From positions 1 through 49,076 of the forward strand of contig JAPYTP010000019.1 of assembly GCA_029941885.1 (NCBI GenBank): 49,076 nucleotides of DNA, written 5' to 3'. The notes beneath the pieces are model-generated. The model searched no databases. It was not told the DNA's origin and saw only the letters and a program-made list of their open reading frames with translations. This document shows positions 1 to 9,500 of this stretch, in pieces. The DNA is from Myxococcota bacterium (lineage in GTDB: Bacteria > Myxococcota_A > UBA9160 > UBA4427). Position numbers and translations under genes: made by a program. Each line of letters opens with the position of its first letter. Position 1 is the first letter of the stretch.

Positions 1-1002
1 GGCTTGATCTCGATCGGAACCGTGACATCCCAGGCGCTCTACGAGATCGGCGGTCCCGAATATTTCGGGCCCGACGTGACGACTCGCTTCGACACGATCC
101 AGCTCGAGCAGATGGGCAAGGATCGCGTGCGCGTTTTCGGCGTACAGGGACAGCCGCCACCGGACACGCTCAAGGTCTGCATGAATCGAGACGGCGGCTT
201 CCGAAACGACATGCGCGTCGCGATTGCGGGCCTGGACGTCGAGGCCAAGGCCGCGGTGGTCGAGAAGGCTTTCTGGCGTGCCTGCCCCTATCAGCCGAGC
301 GACTACGAGCAGGTCACCACCCGCGTGATCCGAACGGACAAGGAGGACCCCAGTACGAACGAAGAAGCGATCGGGGTCTGGCACATCGCGGTCAAGGATC
401 CCGACGAGAGAAAGGTCGGTCGCGCATTCTCGAATGCCGTGACCGAACTCGGCCTCGCCTCGATCCCCGGATTCTTCGGGATCGGGGGTGGGCCGACCGC
501 AGGGCGATCTTTTGGAATCTACGAGCCCGCGCGGATCCCCGCGAGCGCGGTTCCCCAGGAGGTCGTCTTCTTGGGAGGATCCACTCGACGGGTCGACTCG
601 GTGATCCCGCACGGAGTCGCTCGGATCTCCCCCGCCGAAGGTCCGATCGCTGCAGCGCCCACCGGGCCGACGAGACGCGTTCCGATTGGATCGGTGGTCG
701 GCGCGCGCTCGGGAGACAAGGGGGGCAACGCAAATCTGGGGGTGTTCACCCGGGACGACGAGGCCTGGATCTGGCTCGACGGGACGCTTACGACGGACAG
801 GCTGAAGGAGTTGCTCCCCGAAATCGCCCGGTTCGAGGTCGATCGATACCGCTTTCCCGCGCTGCGCAGCCTCAATTTCGTCGTGCACGGTCTGCTCGAA
901 GAAGGCGTCGCCGCAGCGACGCGACAGGACGGCCAGGCGAAGAGTCTCGGTGAATGGCTGCGTTCGCGCGTAATAGACGTGCCCGAGGCCCTGCTTTCGT
1001 GA
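1..1002 (+). CDS. AtuA/DUF1446 family protein (3'-terminal part)
   Basis: The reading frame is open from base 1, so the gene begins outside the window and only about its last 333 codons are here. The C-terminal ~110 residues contain GARSGDKGGNANLGV, the hallmark of the AtuA-like ferredoxin-fold domain. The upstream part matches the main DUF1446 domain. This family is named after acyclic terpene utilisation AtuA of Pseudomonas, and its biochemical reaction is not settled; members usually sit among acyl-CoA metabolism genes, as here. The stop codon overlaps the GTG start of the following TetR-type regulator (GTGA), which suggests co-translation. The family assignment is firm; the substrate is unknown. 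Confidence 0.88.
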   Translation, partial: GLISIGTVTSQALYEIGGPEYFGPDVTTRFDTIQLEQMGKDRVRVFGVQGQPPPDTLKVCMNRDGGFRNDMRVAIAGLDVEAKAAVVEKAFWRACPYQPSDYEQVTTRVIRTDKEDPSTNEEAIGVWHIAVKDPDERKVGRAFSNAVTELGLASIPGFFGIGGGPTAGRSFGIYEPARIPASAVPQEVVFLGGSTRRVDSVIPHGVARISPAEGPIAAAPTGPTRRVPIGSVVGARSGDKGGNANLGVFTRDDEAWIWLDGTLTTDRLKELLPEIARFEVDRYRFPALRSLNFVVHGLLEEGVAAATRQDGQAKSLGEWLRSRVIDVPEALLS

Positions 1003-1676
1003 GTTCCTCGGCAATCCCCGGAAGCGCAACCCGAGACCTTCGACTCCCGAACGTGCCAGCGCCGAAGAGGCTGCTTTCCCGAGAAGCGGAAGAGTCGCTC
1101 ACACCGCGCCAACTCGAAATCCTCGATGCCCTCGAGGCGTGGGTGCTACAGGGCGATTTCGCGGACGTGACCATGGCCGAGATCGCGAAGCGGATGGAGT
1201 GCTCATTGCGCACGCTCTACGGAATCGCCCCGAGCAAGGACGAGCTGGTCCTCGTGATCCTCGACCGACGCCTCCATCGCCTCCAACGCTTCGGTCGCGA
1301 TGCAATTCGCGCCCTCGAGCTCGACGAACCGCCCCTCACTCGTCTGCGGGCCTATCTGCGCGCCACGAATCGGGCGGTGCAACCCACGACCGCCGCATTC
1401 TCCCGGGACTTCGCGACCGTACCCGGCGCGAAGGAACTCAATGAATCGCACGCGAGTTTCGTCGTCGCGATCACCTGCGCCCTGTTGGAAGAAGCCATGG
1501 CCTCGGGCGAAATCGCTCCCCTGAACGCGCCCGCGATCGCCCAACTTCTCGGCCGGCTCGGCTACGACTTCGCCCATGCACGGCTTTCGGATGTCGTCGA
1601 GGGTTCGCCGCGCAAGACGGCGGATGCGGCTGCCGAGATCATCCTCGATGGATTGCGAGCGACGCGCACACCTTGA
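999..1676 (+). CDS. TetR/AcrR family transcriptional regulator
   Basis: The 225-residue protein has an N-terminal helix-turn-helix (about residues 34-80). It includes VTMAEIAKRMECSLRTLY, which is the TetR pattern in which an Ala/Ser-rich recognition helix is followed by an aromatic residue and K/D. The rest is helical, as expected of a ligand-binding dimerisation domain. An open frame extends upstream to 954, but GTG at 999 is preferred because it overlaps the AtuA stop by 4 nt. It probably regulates the AtuA-containing transcription unit or nearby acyl-CoA genes; this is inferred from co-orientation and overlap only. The ligand cannot be predicted. Confidence 0.85.
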   Translation: MSSSAIPGSATRDLRLPNVPAPKRLLSREAEESLTPRQLEILDALEAWVLQGDFADVTMAEIAKRMECSLRTLYGIAPSKDELVLVILDRRLHRLQRFGRDAIRALELDEPPLTRLRAYLRATNRAVQPTTAAFSRDFATVPGAKELNESHASFVVAITCALLEEAMASGEIAPLNAPAIAQLLGRLGYDFAHARLSDVVEGSPRKTADAAAEIILDGLRATRTP

Positions 1677-1690
1677 AGCATCGCCAGAAA

Positions 1691-1709
1691 GGGGGCGGGG
1701 CCAGCCCCC
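1691..1709. terminator. possible hairpin terminator between convergent genes
   Basis: A G-rich arm at 1691-1696 (GGGGGC) is complementary to GCCCCC at 1704-1709, with a 7-nt loop. It lies 15 nt past the TetR stop and before the end of the convergent uridylyltransferase gene. There is no T-run, so a rho-independent function is uncertain. Confidence 0.3.
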
Positions 1710-1765
1710 GACGCGATCGAGTGCACCGGATCGACTGGCGGCAACGACGGTTCGGAGCCGTGGGG

Positions 1766-3181
1766 CTAGGATTGGATCCCTCCTTGGCGACCCTCGAGGA
1801 CGCAGCCATTCTCGATCTCGACGGGACTGGCCGATGAGTTTGCCAGCTCGACCTCACCCCGAACCTTCACATCGGCACCGAACCGATGATCGCCGAAGAC
1901 CGCGAAGCGGCGACAGCCGACCAGTGAGGGCGCTCCATGGGGAAATCGCGATCGGAGATCATCGAAGCCCCCGAAAAAACGCGGATCCAGCTCGATCTCA
2001 AGGAGTCGCGATCTCTCCGGGTCGACGGCGACCATGCGGTGATCCGCGCTCAATTCGTAGGCATCCGACCAGATCCGGAGCAGGTCGCTCGTCGTCTTCA
2101 CCGGAGCGAACCGGTCACGAGGCACGACCAAGGCCTCGGCCCCCTCGAAACACTCGATTGCCGCGCCCATCGCTGTTTCCAGTTGCAGACAGCGGGGACC
2201 CTCGGGATCCGTTGGCGAGACCGGCTTCTCGTTGCGAATGATCGGCAGGGATAGGCCTTCGGACGACCCTGCGAGCCTCTCCGAGAGCACATCGAGATCG
2301 AGCCACAGATTATTCGTGTTGAAGAAGTGATGGCGTTCGATGTCCTGGAACGCTTCGCGGTCCTGCTCTTTACACTGCGCACCTTCACGAAGGATCAGAC
2401 GACCCTCGCGCAAGGCGAGGTGCCCTCCCTTGCGATCCGCTGCCGTCCGTTCCGCGACCTCCATCGCAAAGGGAACGTGATGGGAAGCGAACCAGCCGAG
2501 AATCCGAAGGTCGAGAACACCTCCGAGGTTGTCCGCGTTGGACACGAATGCGTAGCGGATGCCATTCGATCGCAAGGCCTCGAGCATGCCGGAATCAACG
2601 AGCGCGGGGTACAGGTCACCGTGGCCCGGCGGACACCACTCGAGCTGAGGCGCCTCGGGCCAGTCGATCGGCGCGCCCGTGTCGATGTCGACCCTTGGCA
2701 CCCGGCGTTGGAGAAAATCGAGGGGAAGGGAGCCCGCGAGCGTCGGAAATTTTTCGAGTTCGGCCAGCGAGTCCGCCCGGGTCCGATTGCTGTTCATGAG
2801 CACGAGGGGCACTGCTGCTGCATACCGCTCACGCGCCCACAGCACCTGCCTGGCGATCAAGTCGAGAAACGAGAGACCGGGCCGTACGGGGAGCAGACTC
2901 TTTGCGGACGACAACCCCATGCTCGTTCCGAGCCCACCGTTCAACTTGATGATCGCGGTGTGATGAATGGCATCCCGACCCGCGGATTCGAAGCGCGCGA
3001 GCTCCGAGTACCGGGGCAGGTCATGGACGGGTTCGATCGCCGACTCGGGGATCGATGTTTCCCCGCCCTCGACGACGAAGCGCAGCGACTGCAGAAAACG
3101 ACGGATGGCGACGTCTGACAGGCCGACCTGGTGCATCCGCTTCCGATTCGCATCCTCTGCGTTGGCTTCGAGCCTCGACAC
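1766..3181 (-). CDS. UTP--glucose-1-phosphate uridylyltransferase (UDPGP family)
   Basis: This would catalyse UTP + glucose-1-P to UDP-glucose + PPi in the cytosol, for polysaccharide and glycolipid precursors. The protein belongs to the UDPGP family related to eukaryotic UGPases rather than to short bacterial GalU. The nucleotide-binding loop LNGGLGTSMG lies at about residues 80-89, followed by SAKSLLPVR, and NADNLGG lies in the middle. A C-terminal region carries strand repeats (RFGADVKVRGEVEL) resembling the family's beta-helix end. The open frame extends to 3535 and overlaps the sulfotransferase. I prefer GTG at 3181 (471 aa) because GGGGAGAG stands 7 nt upstream; ATG at 3136 is the alternative. 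Confidence 0.9.
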   Translation of the reverse strand: MSRLEANAEDANRKRMHQVGLSDVAIRRFLQSLRFVVEGGETSIPESAIEPVHDLPRYSELARFESAGRDAIHHTAIIKLNGGLGTSMGLSSAKSLLPVRPGLSFLDLIARQVLWARERYAAAVPLVLMNSNRTRADSLAELEKFPTLAGSLPLDFLQRRVPRVDIDTGAPIDWPEAPQLEWCPPGHGDLYPALVDSGMLEALRSNGIRYAFVSNADNLGGVLDLRILGWFASHHVPFAMEVAERTAADRKGGHLALREGRLILREGAQCKEQDREAFQDIERHHFFNTNNLWLDLDVLSERLAGSSEGLSLPIIRNEKPVSPTDPEGPRCLQLETAMGAAIECFEGAEALVVPRDRFAPVKTTSDLLRIWSDAYELSADHRMVAVDPERSRLLEIELDPRFFGGFDDLRSRFPHGAPSLVGCRRFAVFGDHRFGADVKVRGEVELANSSASPVEIENGCVLEGRQGGIQS

Positions 3182-3423
3182 GTCTGCACTCTCCCCGGGA
3201 CCCGTCGCCGAGCGCGGAGAACGCACCTTCGCGTCCAGATCGGCGAACGGGCGCGCTCGTGGCCCTTGGATCGTAGTATTTGTACCCGAGATCGCCCCTC
3301 CCGGGTCGGACTCCTCGAAATTCGAACTCAGTTGCCGGTGGCCTGCGTCCGAGCTGCAGAAAAAGCTAGCGTTCCGGACCCAGAACCCCTTGGCGCCTCG
3401 TGCGATCCGGGAGAATTCGTGCC

Positions 3424-4683
3424 GTGGCCGGTCAGAAGATCCGCATCGAAGACCTCGCGAACCCCATCCTCGACGAGGGGCAGAAGGCCGCACTCGCCTA
3501 CGCGGACACCCTCGAGATCGACCTCTCCGTCGCAACGGTCCAGAGCGCGGCCAGTGACGCCACCGGCCTCGACGACTGGGGGGCCGGCGATTGGAAGGAG
3601 CGACTCGAGCTCTGGTTCGACGAAATGAATGCCGACGACAATCGAACGAATCTCGGGCGCCTGACCCTCTTCAATGACACCGTTCGGTACGCCAAAACGC
3701 GACTGCGAATCAACGCCCTGTTGGCCGAACATCCGGAGATCCACGATCAGAAGATCAACGCACCGATCATCGTCGTCGGGCTTCCACGCTCGGGCACGAC
3801 CCACCTCGTCAATCTGATCGCCGCGGACGAACGACTTCGATCGATGCCGCTCTGGGAAGGACAGGAGCCCGTCCCCGATCCGAAGGAAAAGCCGGGGGCG
3901 GATGGGATCGATCCGCGCTGGACGCGCTGCAATGACATCTGGGAGCAGATGAGAAACGCGTCGCCTCTGATTGCGTCGATGCATCCGATGGAGCCAGATC
4001 ATATCCACGAGGAGCTCGAGTTCATGCTCCCCGATTTCACGAGCTATAACATCGAATGGATCACCCAGGCTCCGAAATGGCGCGACTACTATCTGGCCCA
4101 CGACCAGACGCCCCATTATCAGGGCGCCCTCTTGACCGGCCTCAAGATCCTGCAGTGGATCAAGCCGCGAGATCGCTGGATTCTCAAATGTCCCCAGCAC
4201 CTCGAGCAACTCGGCCCGCTCATGAAGACATTTCCCGACGCGACGGTCGTAGTGACCCATCGCGATCCGGTTTCGGTGATCCAATCCGCGATCACCATGA
4301 TGACCTACAGCTCTCGAATCAACTATAAGCGTACCGATCCACAGTGGTACCTCGAGTATTGGCACGACCGCGTCAAAAAACTGCTGACCGCTTCGATCCG
4401 CGATCGTGATCTGATCCCGTCGGACCGCAAAATCGACGTGCCCTTCCACGAATTCATGGCCGACGACGTTGGCATGGTCGAGAAGATCTACGAAGTTGCG
4501 GGTCTGCCGATGACAAATGAGGCGCGCGCTCAGATCGACGGCTATATGGCAGCGCATCCGCGTGGCAAGGCCGGTCAGGTCGTATACGACCTGCGTAAGG
4601 ATTTCGATGTCGACCCGGCGGAGCTCCGCCGAAGCTTCGACTTCTACTTCGATCAGTTCCCGGTGCGCGAGGAAGCGGGATAG
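3424..4683 (+). CDS. PAPS-dependent sulfotransferase family protein
   Basis: This is predicted to transfer a sulfonate group from 3'-phosphoadenylyl sulfate to an unknown acceptor. The 419-residue protein has the 5'-phosphosulfate-binding loop GLPRSGTTH at about residues 119-127. It has a second PAPS-contacting segment around TVVVTHRDPVSVIQS, matching the 3'-phosphate-binding Arg/Ser region. The N-terminal ~110 residues are the helical extension usual in bacterial members of this group. GTG at 3424 is chosen over GTG at 3400 because GGGAGA lies 9 nt upstream. The gene is divergent from the uridylyltransferase. The acceptor could be a lipid, steroid or glycan; nothing in the sequence decides this. 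Confidence 0.88.
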   Translation: MAGQKIRIEDLANPILDEGQKAALAYADTLEIDLSVATVQSAASDATGLDDWGAGDWKERLELWFDEMNADDNRTNLGRLTLFNDTVRYAKTRLRINALLAEHPEIHDQKINAPIIVVGLPRSGTTHLVNLIAADERLRSMPLWEGQEPVPDPKEKPGADGIDPRWTRCNDIWEQMRNASPLIASMHPMEPDHIHEELEFMLPDFTSYNIEWITQAPKWRDYYLAHDQTPHYQGALLTGLKILQWIKPRDRWILKCPQHLEQLGPLMKTFPDATVVVTHRDPVSVIQSAITMMTYSSRINYKRTDPQWYLEYWHDRVKKLLTASIRDRDLIPSDRKIDVPFHEFMADDVGMVEKIYEVAGLPMTNEARAQIDGYMAAHPRGKAGQVVYDLRKDFDVDPAELRRSFDFYFDQFPVREEAG

Positions 4684-4713
4684 CGAAGAGAGCGAAGCGG
4701 TGTACCTCGTGGA

Positions 4714-5220
4714 TCAGGCCTTGGCGATGTACTCGAAGGAGAGATCGGTGGTACCCCGACTCGCGCCCGCGCTCACATCGGCCCTCTGAAGGGGGAAAGC
4801 ACTCGACATGTCCAGCAGATGAATCCGATGCTCGATCGCCCACACGCCATCGCGACGCTCCCAGCGGTCGAGGTAGCGCCCCCGCCCGACGAGTTCTTGC
4901 TGTTGCCCGTCCTCATCCGGCAAGGTCCAGAGCACCACCGTCACATAGGATTCGCTCGTCGCCCGATCGTCGTCCACCTCGATCAAGACGTTCGTGATCT
5001 GGTGTGAATGCCGCTCCATCCCGGCATGCGCCTGCCAGACCCAGTCGATGAATCCGTGGCCGGTCCCTTCGAAGATCCCATCGTAGAAGGCCGTGCCCCC
5101 AGGATGCCAGACCGCGTTCGCCATCTCCTTGTCCATGCGATCGAGACCGCGGCAGTATCGCGAGAGCACGTCGCGTATCGCCTGTTTGTCTAGAAGTTCC
5201 CTGAGTACTGAGTCGGACAT
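4714..5220 (-). CDS. SnoaL-like / NTF2-fold family protein
   Basis: A 168-residue protein opens with the pattern typical of SnoaL_4 proteins: LLDKQAIRDVLSRYCRGLDRMD, then a short strand-rich region including HSHQITNVLIEVDDDRATSESYV and a C-terminal RWERRDGVWAIEHR strand pair. This NTF2 fold hosts small hydrolases, isomerases and dehydratases as well as binding proteins, and the catalytic role here is unknown. The start is well fixed: ATG at 5220 has GGGAGG 4 nt upstream, although the frame is open to 5622. It converges on the sulfotransferase and diverges from the first DUF3604 gene. Confidence 0.82.
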   Translation of the reverse strand: MSDSVLRELLDKQAIRDVLSRYCRGLDRMDKEMANAVWHPGGTAFYDGIFEGTGHGFIDWVWQAHAGMERHSHQITNVLIEVDDDRATSESYVTVVLWTLPDEDGQQQELVGRGRYLDRWERRDGVWAIEHRIHLLDMSSAFPLQRADVSAGASRGTTDLSFEYIAKA

Positions 5221-5373
5221 CTGACCTCCCGAGATGAACCCACATACGGGCCGAATCTGTGGGGGGACTCTAGTGCAGGCCGTCGGTGGAACCCGCTTCG
5301 ACGAACGAGCGACACGACGGCGCTGGGCTAGCGTCCGAGCGCGCGAAGGGAATAGCGGCGCGCCGGAGGTAGC

Positions 5374-7464
5374 ATGGCTCGCGAAGTGCACTCGATCGGT
5401 CGACCCCGTCTCTTCATCGCCTTCGCCTGCGTAGGCACCCTCGCCGTCGCGGCCTGTTCTCCACACTCCGTCGAGGAAGCCGACATACCGGACGCGGCGG
5501 ACACGGCGGAACCCGTATCGCGCGCCCTCGCGCCCTCCGGTGAACCCTACAGCGAGAATCGCGCACCCTGCGCCGACCGCGTTTCCCTCCGCCAGACGTT
5601 CTGGGGAGAGCTGCACGTTCACTCATCGCTCTCGATGGACGCCTGGCTGTGGGACGTACGAAATGGCCCCGACGAGACCTTTCGCTTTGCCAAGGGTGAA
5701 GAGACCTTCCTCCCCCCGCTCGACGATCTGGGCGCGCCCACCAGGGCCGCGCGCCTCGAGCGTCCGATCGATTTCGCCGCGCTCACTGATCATGCGTCAT
5801 TCCAAGGTGAGGTCGCCCTCTGTTCGCGACCGGATTCCTCGCGCTATGCCAGCGAGGCCTGTCGACTCTTTCGAGGGGAGATCCCGATCCCCGAAGGTCC
5901 CCTCGGAGACTTCGGAACAAGGATGGCTTCGCTCTCGGACGCCCTCGACGCCGCCGCCACGCTGATTCGCCGAAACGAGGCGATCTGCGGCGATGAGAGC
6001 GGCGAGGTCTGCCGTGCTTCGATGACGACAGTCTGGGAGGAACAGCAGGCCGCTGCGGAGCGGCACTACGACCGCTCGGAAGATTGTCGGTTCACGACGC
6101 TCCATGCCTACGAGTACACTGCGACCCCGGGGCTCGCGAAGGTCCATCACAACGTGATCTTCCGCAACGCGAACGTGCCCGTCTCGCCGATCGCGTGGGT
6201 CGACGAACCCGATGTCTACGACCTCTGGGACGAACTTCGAAGGCAATGCCTCGAGGCCGGCATCGGCTGCGATGTCATCACCCTGCCCCACAACTCGAAT
6301 CTGAGCAATGGCAACATGTTCGCGATCACTGGAAAGGATCTCCCTCTCGAGCAACAACGCACCCGCGCCATGTTGCGCGGGGATATCGAGCGCCTCGCCG
6401 AGATCACCCAGATCAAGGGCGACTCGGAATGTCGCAATGGCTTTGCCGGCGTAATCGGCGCAACGGATGAATTCTGCGAATACGAGGAATGGCGGGGTCC
6501 GGAGGTCGAGGACTGCGGCGCTGACGGCAAGGGCTACGGAGCCTTGATGGACCAGGGCTGTGTCTCGCGCAAAGACTACGTGCGTTATGCGCTCCTCGAA
6601 GGTTTCCGAGAACAGCGCCGAATCGGGGTGAACCCCTTCAAGATCGGGATCATCGCCGCCACCGATACGCACAATGCGAATCCAGGTGACGTCGAAGAAT
6701 ACTCCTACCAGGGCTGGCAGGGTTCACCCGATGCGACGACCGAGAAGCGCCTCGAGCGCGGGAACAGCCCCATCAACGCGACGAATTCTCTGGCCTCCAA
6801 TCCCGGAGGTCTGGCCGGTGTCTGGGCGGAAGAGAACTCCCGCGACGCAATCTTCGATGCCATGAAGCGCCGCGAGACGTTCGGGACCAGTGGCCCCCGA
6901 ATCACCGCACGTTTTTTCGGCGGCTGGGAGTTCCCCGAGGATCTATGCGGGGATCCAGAACTCGTCGCGAAGGGCTACGCCCGGGGCGTTCCAATGGGGG
7001 GCGACCTGCCGCCGCGACCCGACGGAGCCTCCGCACCAACCTTCGTCCTCTCGGCGATGCGCGACCTCGGCACCCCCGACCATCCCGGCGGATTGCTTCA
7101 GCGCGCACAGGTCGTGAAGGGCTGGGTGGATGAAGAAGGTCTCTTCCATCAGGAAATCGTCGATGTCGCCGGGGGTCCGAACGGAGCGCGCATCGATGCG
7201 GACACCTGTCGACCACGTGGTGTCGGGCATAACAGCCTATGCAGCGTCTGGACCGATCCCGACTTCGATATTTCCCAGAATGCGGTCTACTACGCCCGGG
7301 TCATCGAGAACCCGAGCTGCCGATGGTCTGCGATTCAATGCCTCGAACAGGGCGACGGATCACGAAGCCCTAGCTGTTCGGACCCCAGCATTCCGAAGGC
7401 GATTCAGGAACGGCTGTGGACTTCACCGATCTGGTACGAGGCACGAGCCGGGAACGCCCGCTAG
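5374..7464 (+). CDS. DUF3604 protein, predicted lipoprotein (first of a tandem pair)
   Basis: This 696-residue protein begins with a signal peptide ending in a lipobox (AVAAC, Cys at about residue 28), so it should be a lipoprotein. The mature part is DUF3604, related to PHP-type metal hydrolases. Likely metal ligands are seen in LHVHSS near residue 85, ALTDHA, TLPHNSN and AATDTHN. The substrate is unknown. The central part carries many Cys residues (CGDESGEVC, CEYEEW, CGADGKG), consistent with disulfides outside the cytoplasm. GGAGG precedes the ATG by 4 nt. The next gene, 21 nt downstream, encodes a paralogue, so the two are probably co-transcribed. Confidence 0.87.
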   Translation: MAREVHSIGRPRLFIAFACVGTLAVAACSPHSVEEADIPDAADTAEPVSRALAPSGEPYSENRAPCADRVSLRQTFWGELHVHSSLSMDAWLWDVRNGPDETFRFAKGEETFLPPLDDLGAPTRAARLERPIDFAALTDHASFQGEVALCSRPDSSRYASEACRLFRGEIPIPEGPLGDFGTRMASLSDALDAAATLIRRNEAICGDESGEVCRASMTTVWEEQQAAAERHYDRSEDCRFTTLHAYEYTATPGLAKVHHNVIFRNANVPVSPIAWVDEPDVYDLWDELRRQCLEAGIGCDVITLPHNSNLSNGNMFAITGKDLPLEQQRTRAMLRGDIERLAEITQIKGDSECRNGFAGVIGATDEFCEYEEWRGPEVEDCGADGKGYGALMDQGCVSRKDYVRYALLEGFREQRRIGVNPFKIGIIAATDTHNANPGDVEEYSYQGWQGSPDATTEKRLERGNSPINATNSLASNPGGLAGVWAEENSRDAIFDAMKRRETFGTSGPRITARFFGGWEFPEDLCGDPELVAKGYARGVPMGGDLPPRPDGASAPTFVLSAMRDLGTPDHPGGLLQRAQVVKGWVDEEGLFHQEIVDVAGGPNGARIDADTCRPRGVGHNSLCSVWTDPDFDISQNAVYYARVIENPSCRWSAIQCLEQGDGSRSPSCSDPSIPKAIQERLWTSPIWYEARAGNAR

Positions 7465-7485
7465 CGACTGAACGAGGACGACTGA

Positions 7486-9465
7486 ATGTTTCGAGTGCGG
7501 AGCGCAACCGCCGTGACGACTGCCGCGATCCCGCTGGCGTCGTTCCTCGCGATTCCCATCCTGATCCTGTGGGTCGCCGGGACGGCAAGTGGGGCACCAG
7601 ACAACGCAGTCTCGACCACGGATCCCGAATCTCCGCATGCGATTCTCGCTCGACCCTACGCAGTCACCGAGAACCGGGAGCCGTGTGCCGAATACGACGT
7701 GCTTCGCCGACCGCTCTTCGGAGACCTGCATGTGCACACCGCGCGATCCCAGGACGCGTCGACCCAGGACACGCGCATGAGTCCACGCGACGCCTATCGC
7801 TTCGCCAGGGGGGAAGCGCTCGAGATCCAGCCCTTCGACGATCGGGGTGTTGGCATGCGGCAGGTGCGACTCGATCGCGCCCTCGACTTCGCCGCCGTCA
7901 CGGATCATGCCGAGCAGATCGGCGAGGTGCACATCTGTAATACCCCGACCGCGGCAGGCCACGGATCCCTGGCCTGCCGAATCTATCGGAGCTTCCCACG
8001 CGTTGCGTTCTATCTCTTCAATGGGCGCTATTCGATGTTCCAATCGCGCTGGGGATTCTGTGGGGAGAACGGCGAGATCTGTCTCGCCGCCGCAGGCGTC
8101 GTCTGGCAGGAACATCGAGACGCAGCGGAGCAATACTATGATCGATCTTCACGCTGCGCGTTCACCTCCCTCGTTGCATACGAGTGGACCGCGGCACCGA
8201 AACGAGGAGCCCATCTCCACCGCAACGTCATTTTTCGCAACGAGCTCGTCCCCGACGTCCCGATCAGCGTAATGGAGACGACCGAGATGGCCATCAACCT
8301 GTGGCGAATGCTCGACGCGGCTTGTCGAGATGGGAAGCCGGGCTGCGAGGCGATCACGATTCCGCACAACTCGAACTGGGGGCGAGGCACGACCTTCAGC
8401 TCCGCCAGCATTCCGGATGCGGAGATCACCGCCCAGGAATCCGAGATCCGGGCCCGCTACGACCGACTCGTCGAGATTATGCAACACAAGGGAGAATCCG
8501 AGTGTGCGCTCTATCCCGGCGTCACCGACGAGGGCTGTGGCTTCGAAAAGGCGCCGGACCCCTTTGCGATGGGCGACACGGCCTTCGAGGCGATCAACTT
8601 TGCGCGGGACGCGTTGAAGCGTGGTCTCGCCCTCGAGAGCCCACTCGGGATCAACCCCCTTGCCTTCGGCCAGATCGGCAGTACCGACACCCATCTCGGC
8701 ACCCCGGGACTCGTCAAGGAACGCGGTCACCCGGGCCATGGAGGGGCAGGCAAGCCCGGCAACGAAGTCTTCGACGAGCCCGGCTTACCCGATGCCGCGA
8801 CATTGAATCCGGGCGGCCTGGCGGTGGTCTGGGCGGAGGAAAATTCGCGGGATGCGATCTTCGAAGCGATGCGACGGCGTGAAACCTACGCGACGAGCGG
8901 AACGCGTCCCGAGCTGCGCTTCTTCGGCGGCTGGACCTACGCGCAAGAGACCTGTGCGGACGGCAACGTCGCCGCAACGGGCTATTCGGAGGGCGTGCCC
9001 ATGGGTGCGGATCTGCCCGAGCGCATGGCCGACGCGGGCGCCCCCACCTTCCTGCTCGCGGCCTCCCGCGACCCGCACCCGAACGGCGGCGATCTCGAGC
9101 AAATCGAAATCGTGAAGGGTTGGATCGAGAACGGCCAGGCGAAGGAGATCGTACTGAGTGTCGCCGGCGGCGCCTCCGAGGCGAGCGTCGACGTCGATAC
9201 CTGCGAACGAAAAGGTCGGGGTGAAACCCATCTCTGCAGCGTCTGGCGCGATCCGGATTTCGATCCGGCCGAACCCGCCTTCTATTATGCGCGACTGCGG
9301 GAGACCCCGAGCTGCCGTTGGACTCAATGGGCGTGCGTCGATGCGGGCGTTTCCTGTGACGACCCGTCGACGATCCCCGATGGCTTCGGGATCTGCTGCA
9401 GAGGTGAGGTCGAAGCGACGATCCAGGAACGCGCCTGGAGTTCACCGATCTGGTATCGGCCCTGA
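7486..9465 (+). CDS. DUF3604 protein, secreted paralogue (second of the pair)
   Basis: A 659-residue paralogue of the preceding protein with the same order of motifs: LHVHTARSQD, AVTDHAEQIGE, TIPHNSNWG, and STDTHLGTPG near the C-terminal third. Both share the closing sequence SSPIWY/TSPIWY. Unlike its neighbour it has a classical signal peptide (hydrophobic to about residue 36, cleavage near ASG-AP) and no lipobox, so it is predicted to be released to the periplasm or outside. Cys positions partly match the paralogue, again suggesting disulfides. The RBS is GAGGA before the ATG. The pair may act on one extracellular substrate with different localisation; that is inference. Confidence 0.86.
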   Translation: MFRVRSATAVTTAAIPLASFLAIPILILWVAGTASGAPDNAVSTTDPESPHAILARPYAVTENREPCAEYDVLRRPLFGDLHVHTARSQDASTQDTRMSPRDAYRFARGEALEIQPFDDRGVGMRQVRLDRALDFAAVTDHAEQIGEVHICNTPTAAGHGSLACRIYRSFPRVAFYLFNGRYSMFQSRWGFCGENGEICLAAAGVVWQEHRDAAEQYYDRSSRCAFTSLVAYEWTAAPKRGAHLHRNVIFRNELVPDVPISVMETTEMAINLWRMLDAACRDGKPGCEAITIPHNSNWGRGTTFSSASIPDAEITAQESEIRARYDRLVEIMQHKGESECALYPGVTDEGCGFEKAPDPFAMGDTAFEAINFARDALKRGLALESPLGINPLAFGQIGSTDTHLGTPGLVKERGHPGHGGAGKPGNEVFDEPGLPDAATLNPGGLAVVWAEENSRDAIFEAMRRRETYATSGTRPELRFFGGWTYAQETCADGNVAATGYSEGVPMGADLPERMADAGAPTFLLAASRDPHPNGGDLEQIEIVKGWIENGQAKEIVLSVAGGASEASVDVDTCERKGRGETHLCSVWRDPDFDPAEPAFYYARLRETPSCRWTQWACVDAGVSCDDPSTIPDGFGICCRGEVEATIQERAWSSPIWYRP

Positions 9466-9500
9466 GCTCTTGTCGCCTCGGTGGACTTTCGGGGCCACCC

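Noticed and set aside
3328-4557. A 409-codon minus-strand frame opposite the sulfotransferase
   Set aside because: It is antisense to a gene with a clear PAPS-binding loop, and its His/Arg-rich composition looks like reverse-complement shadow.
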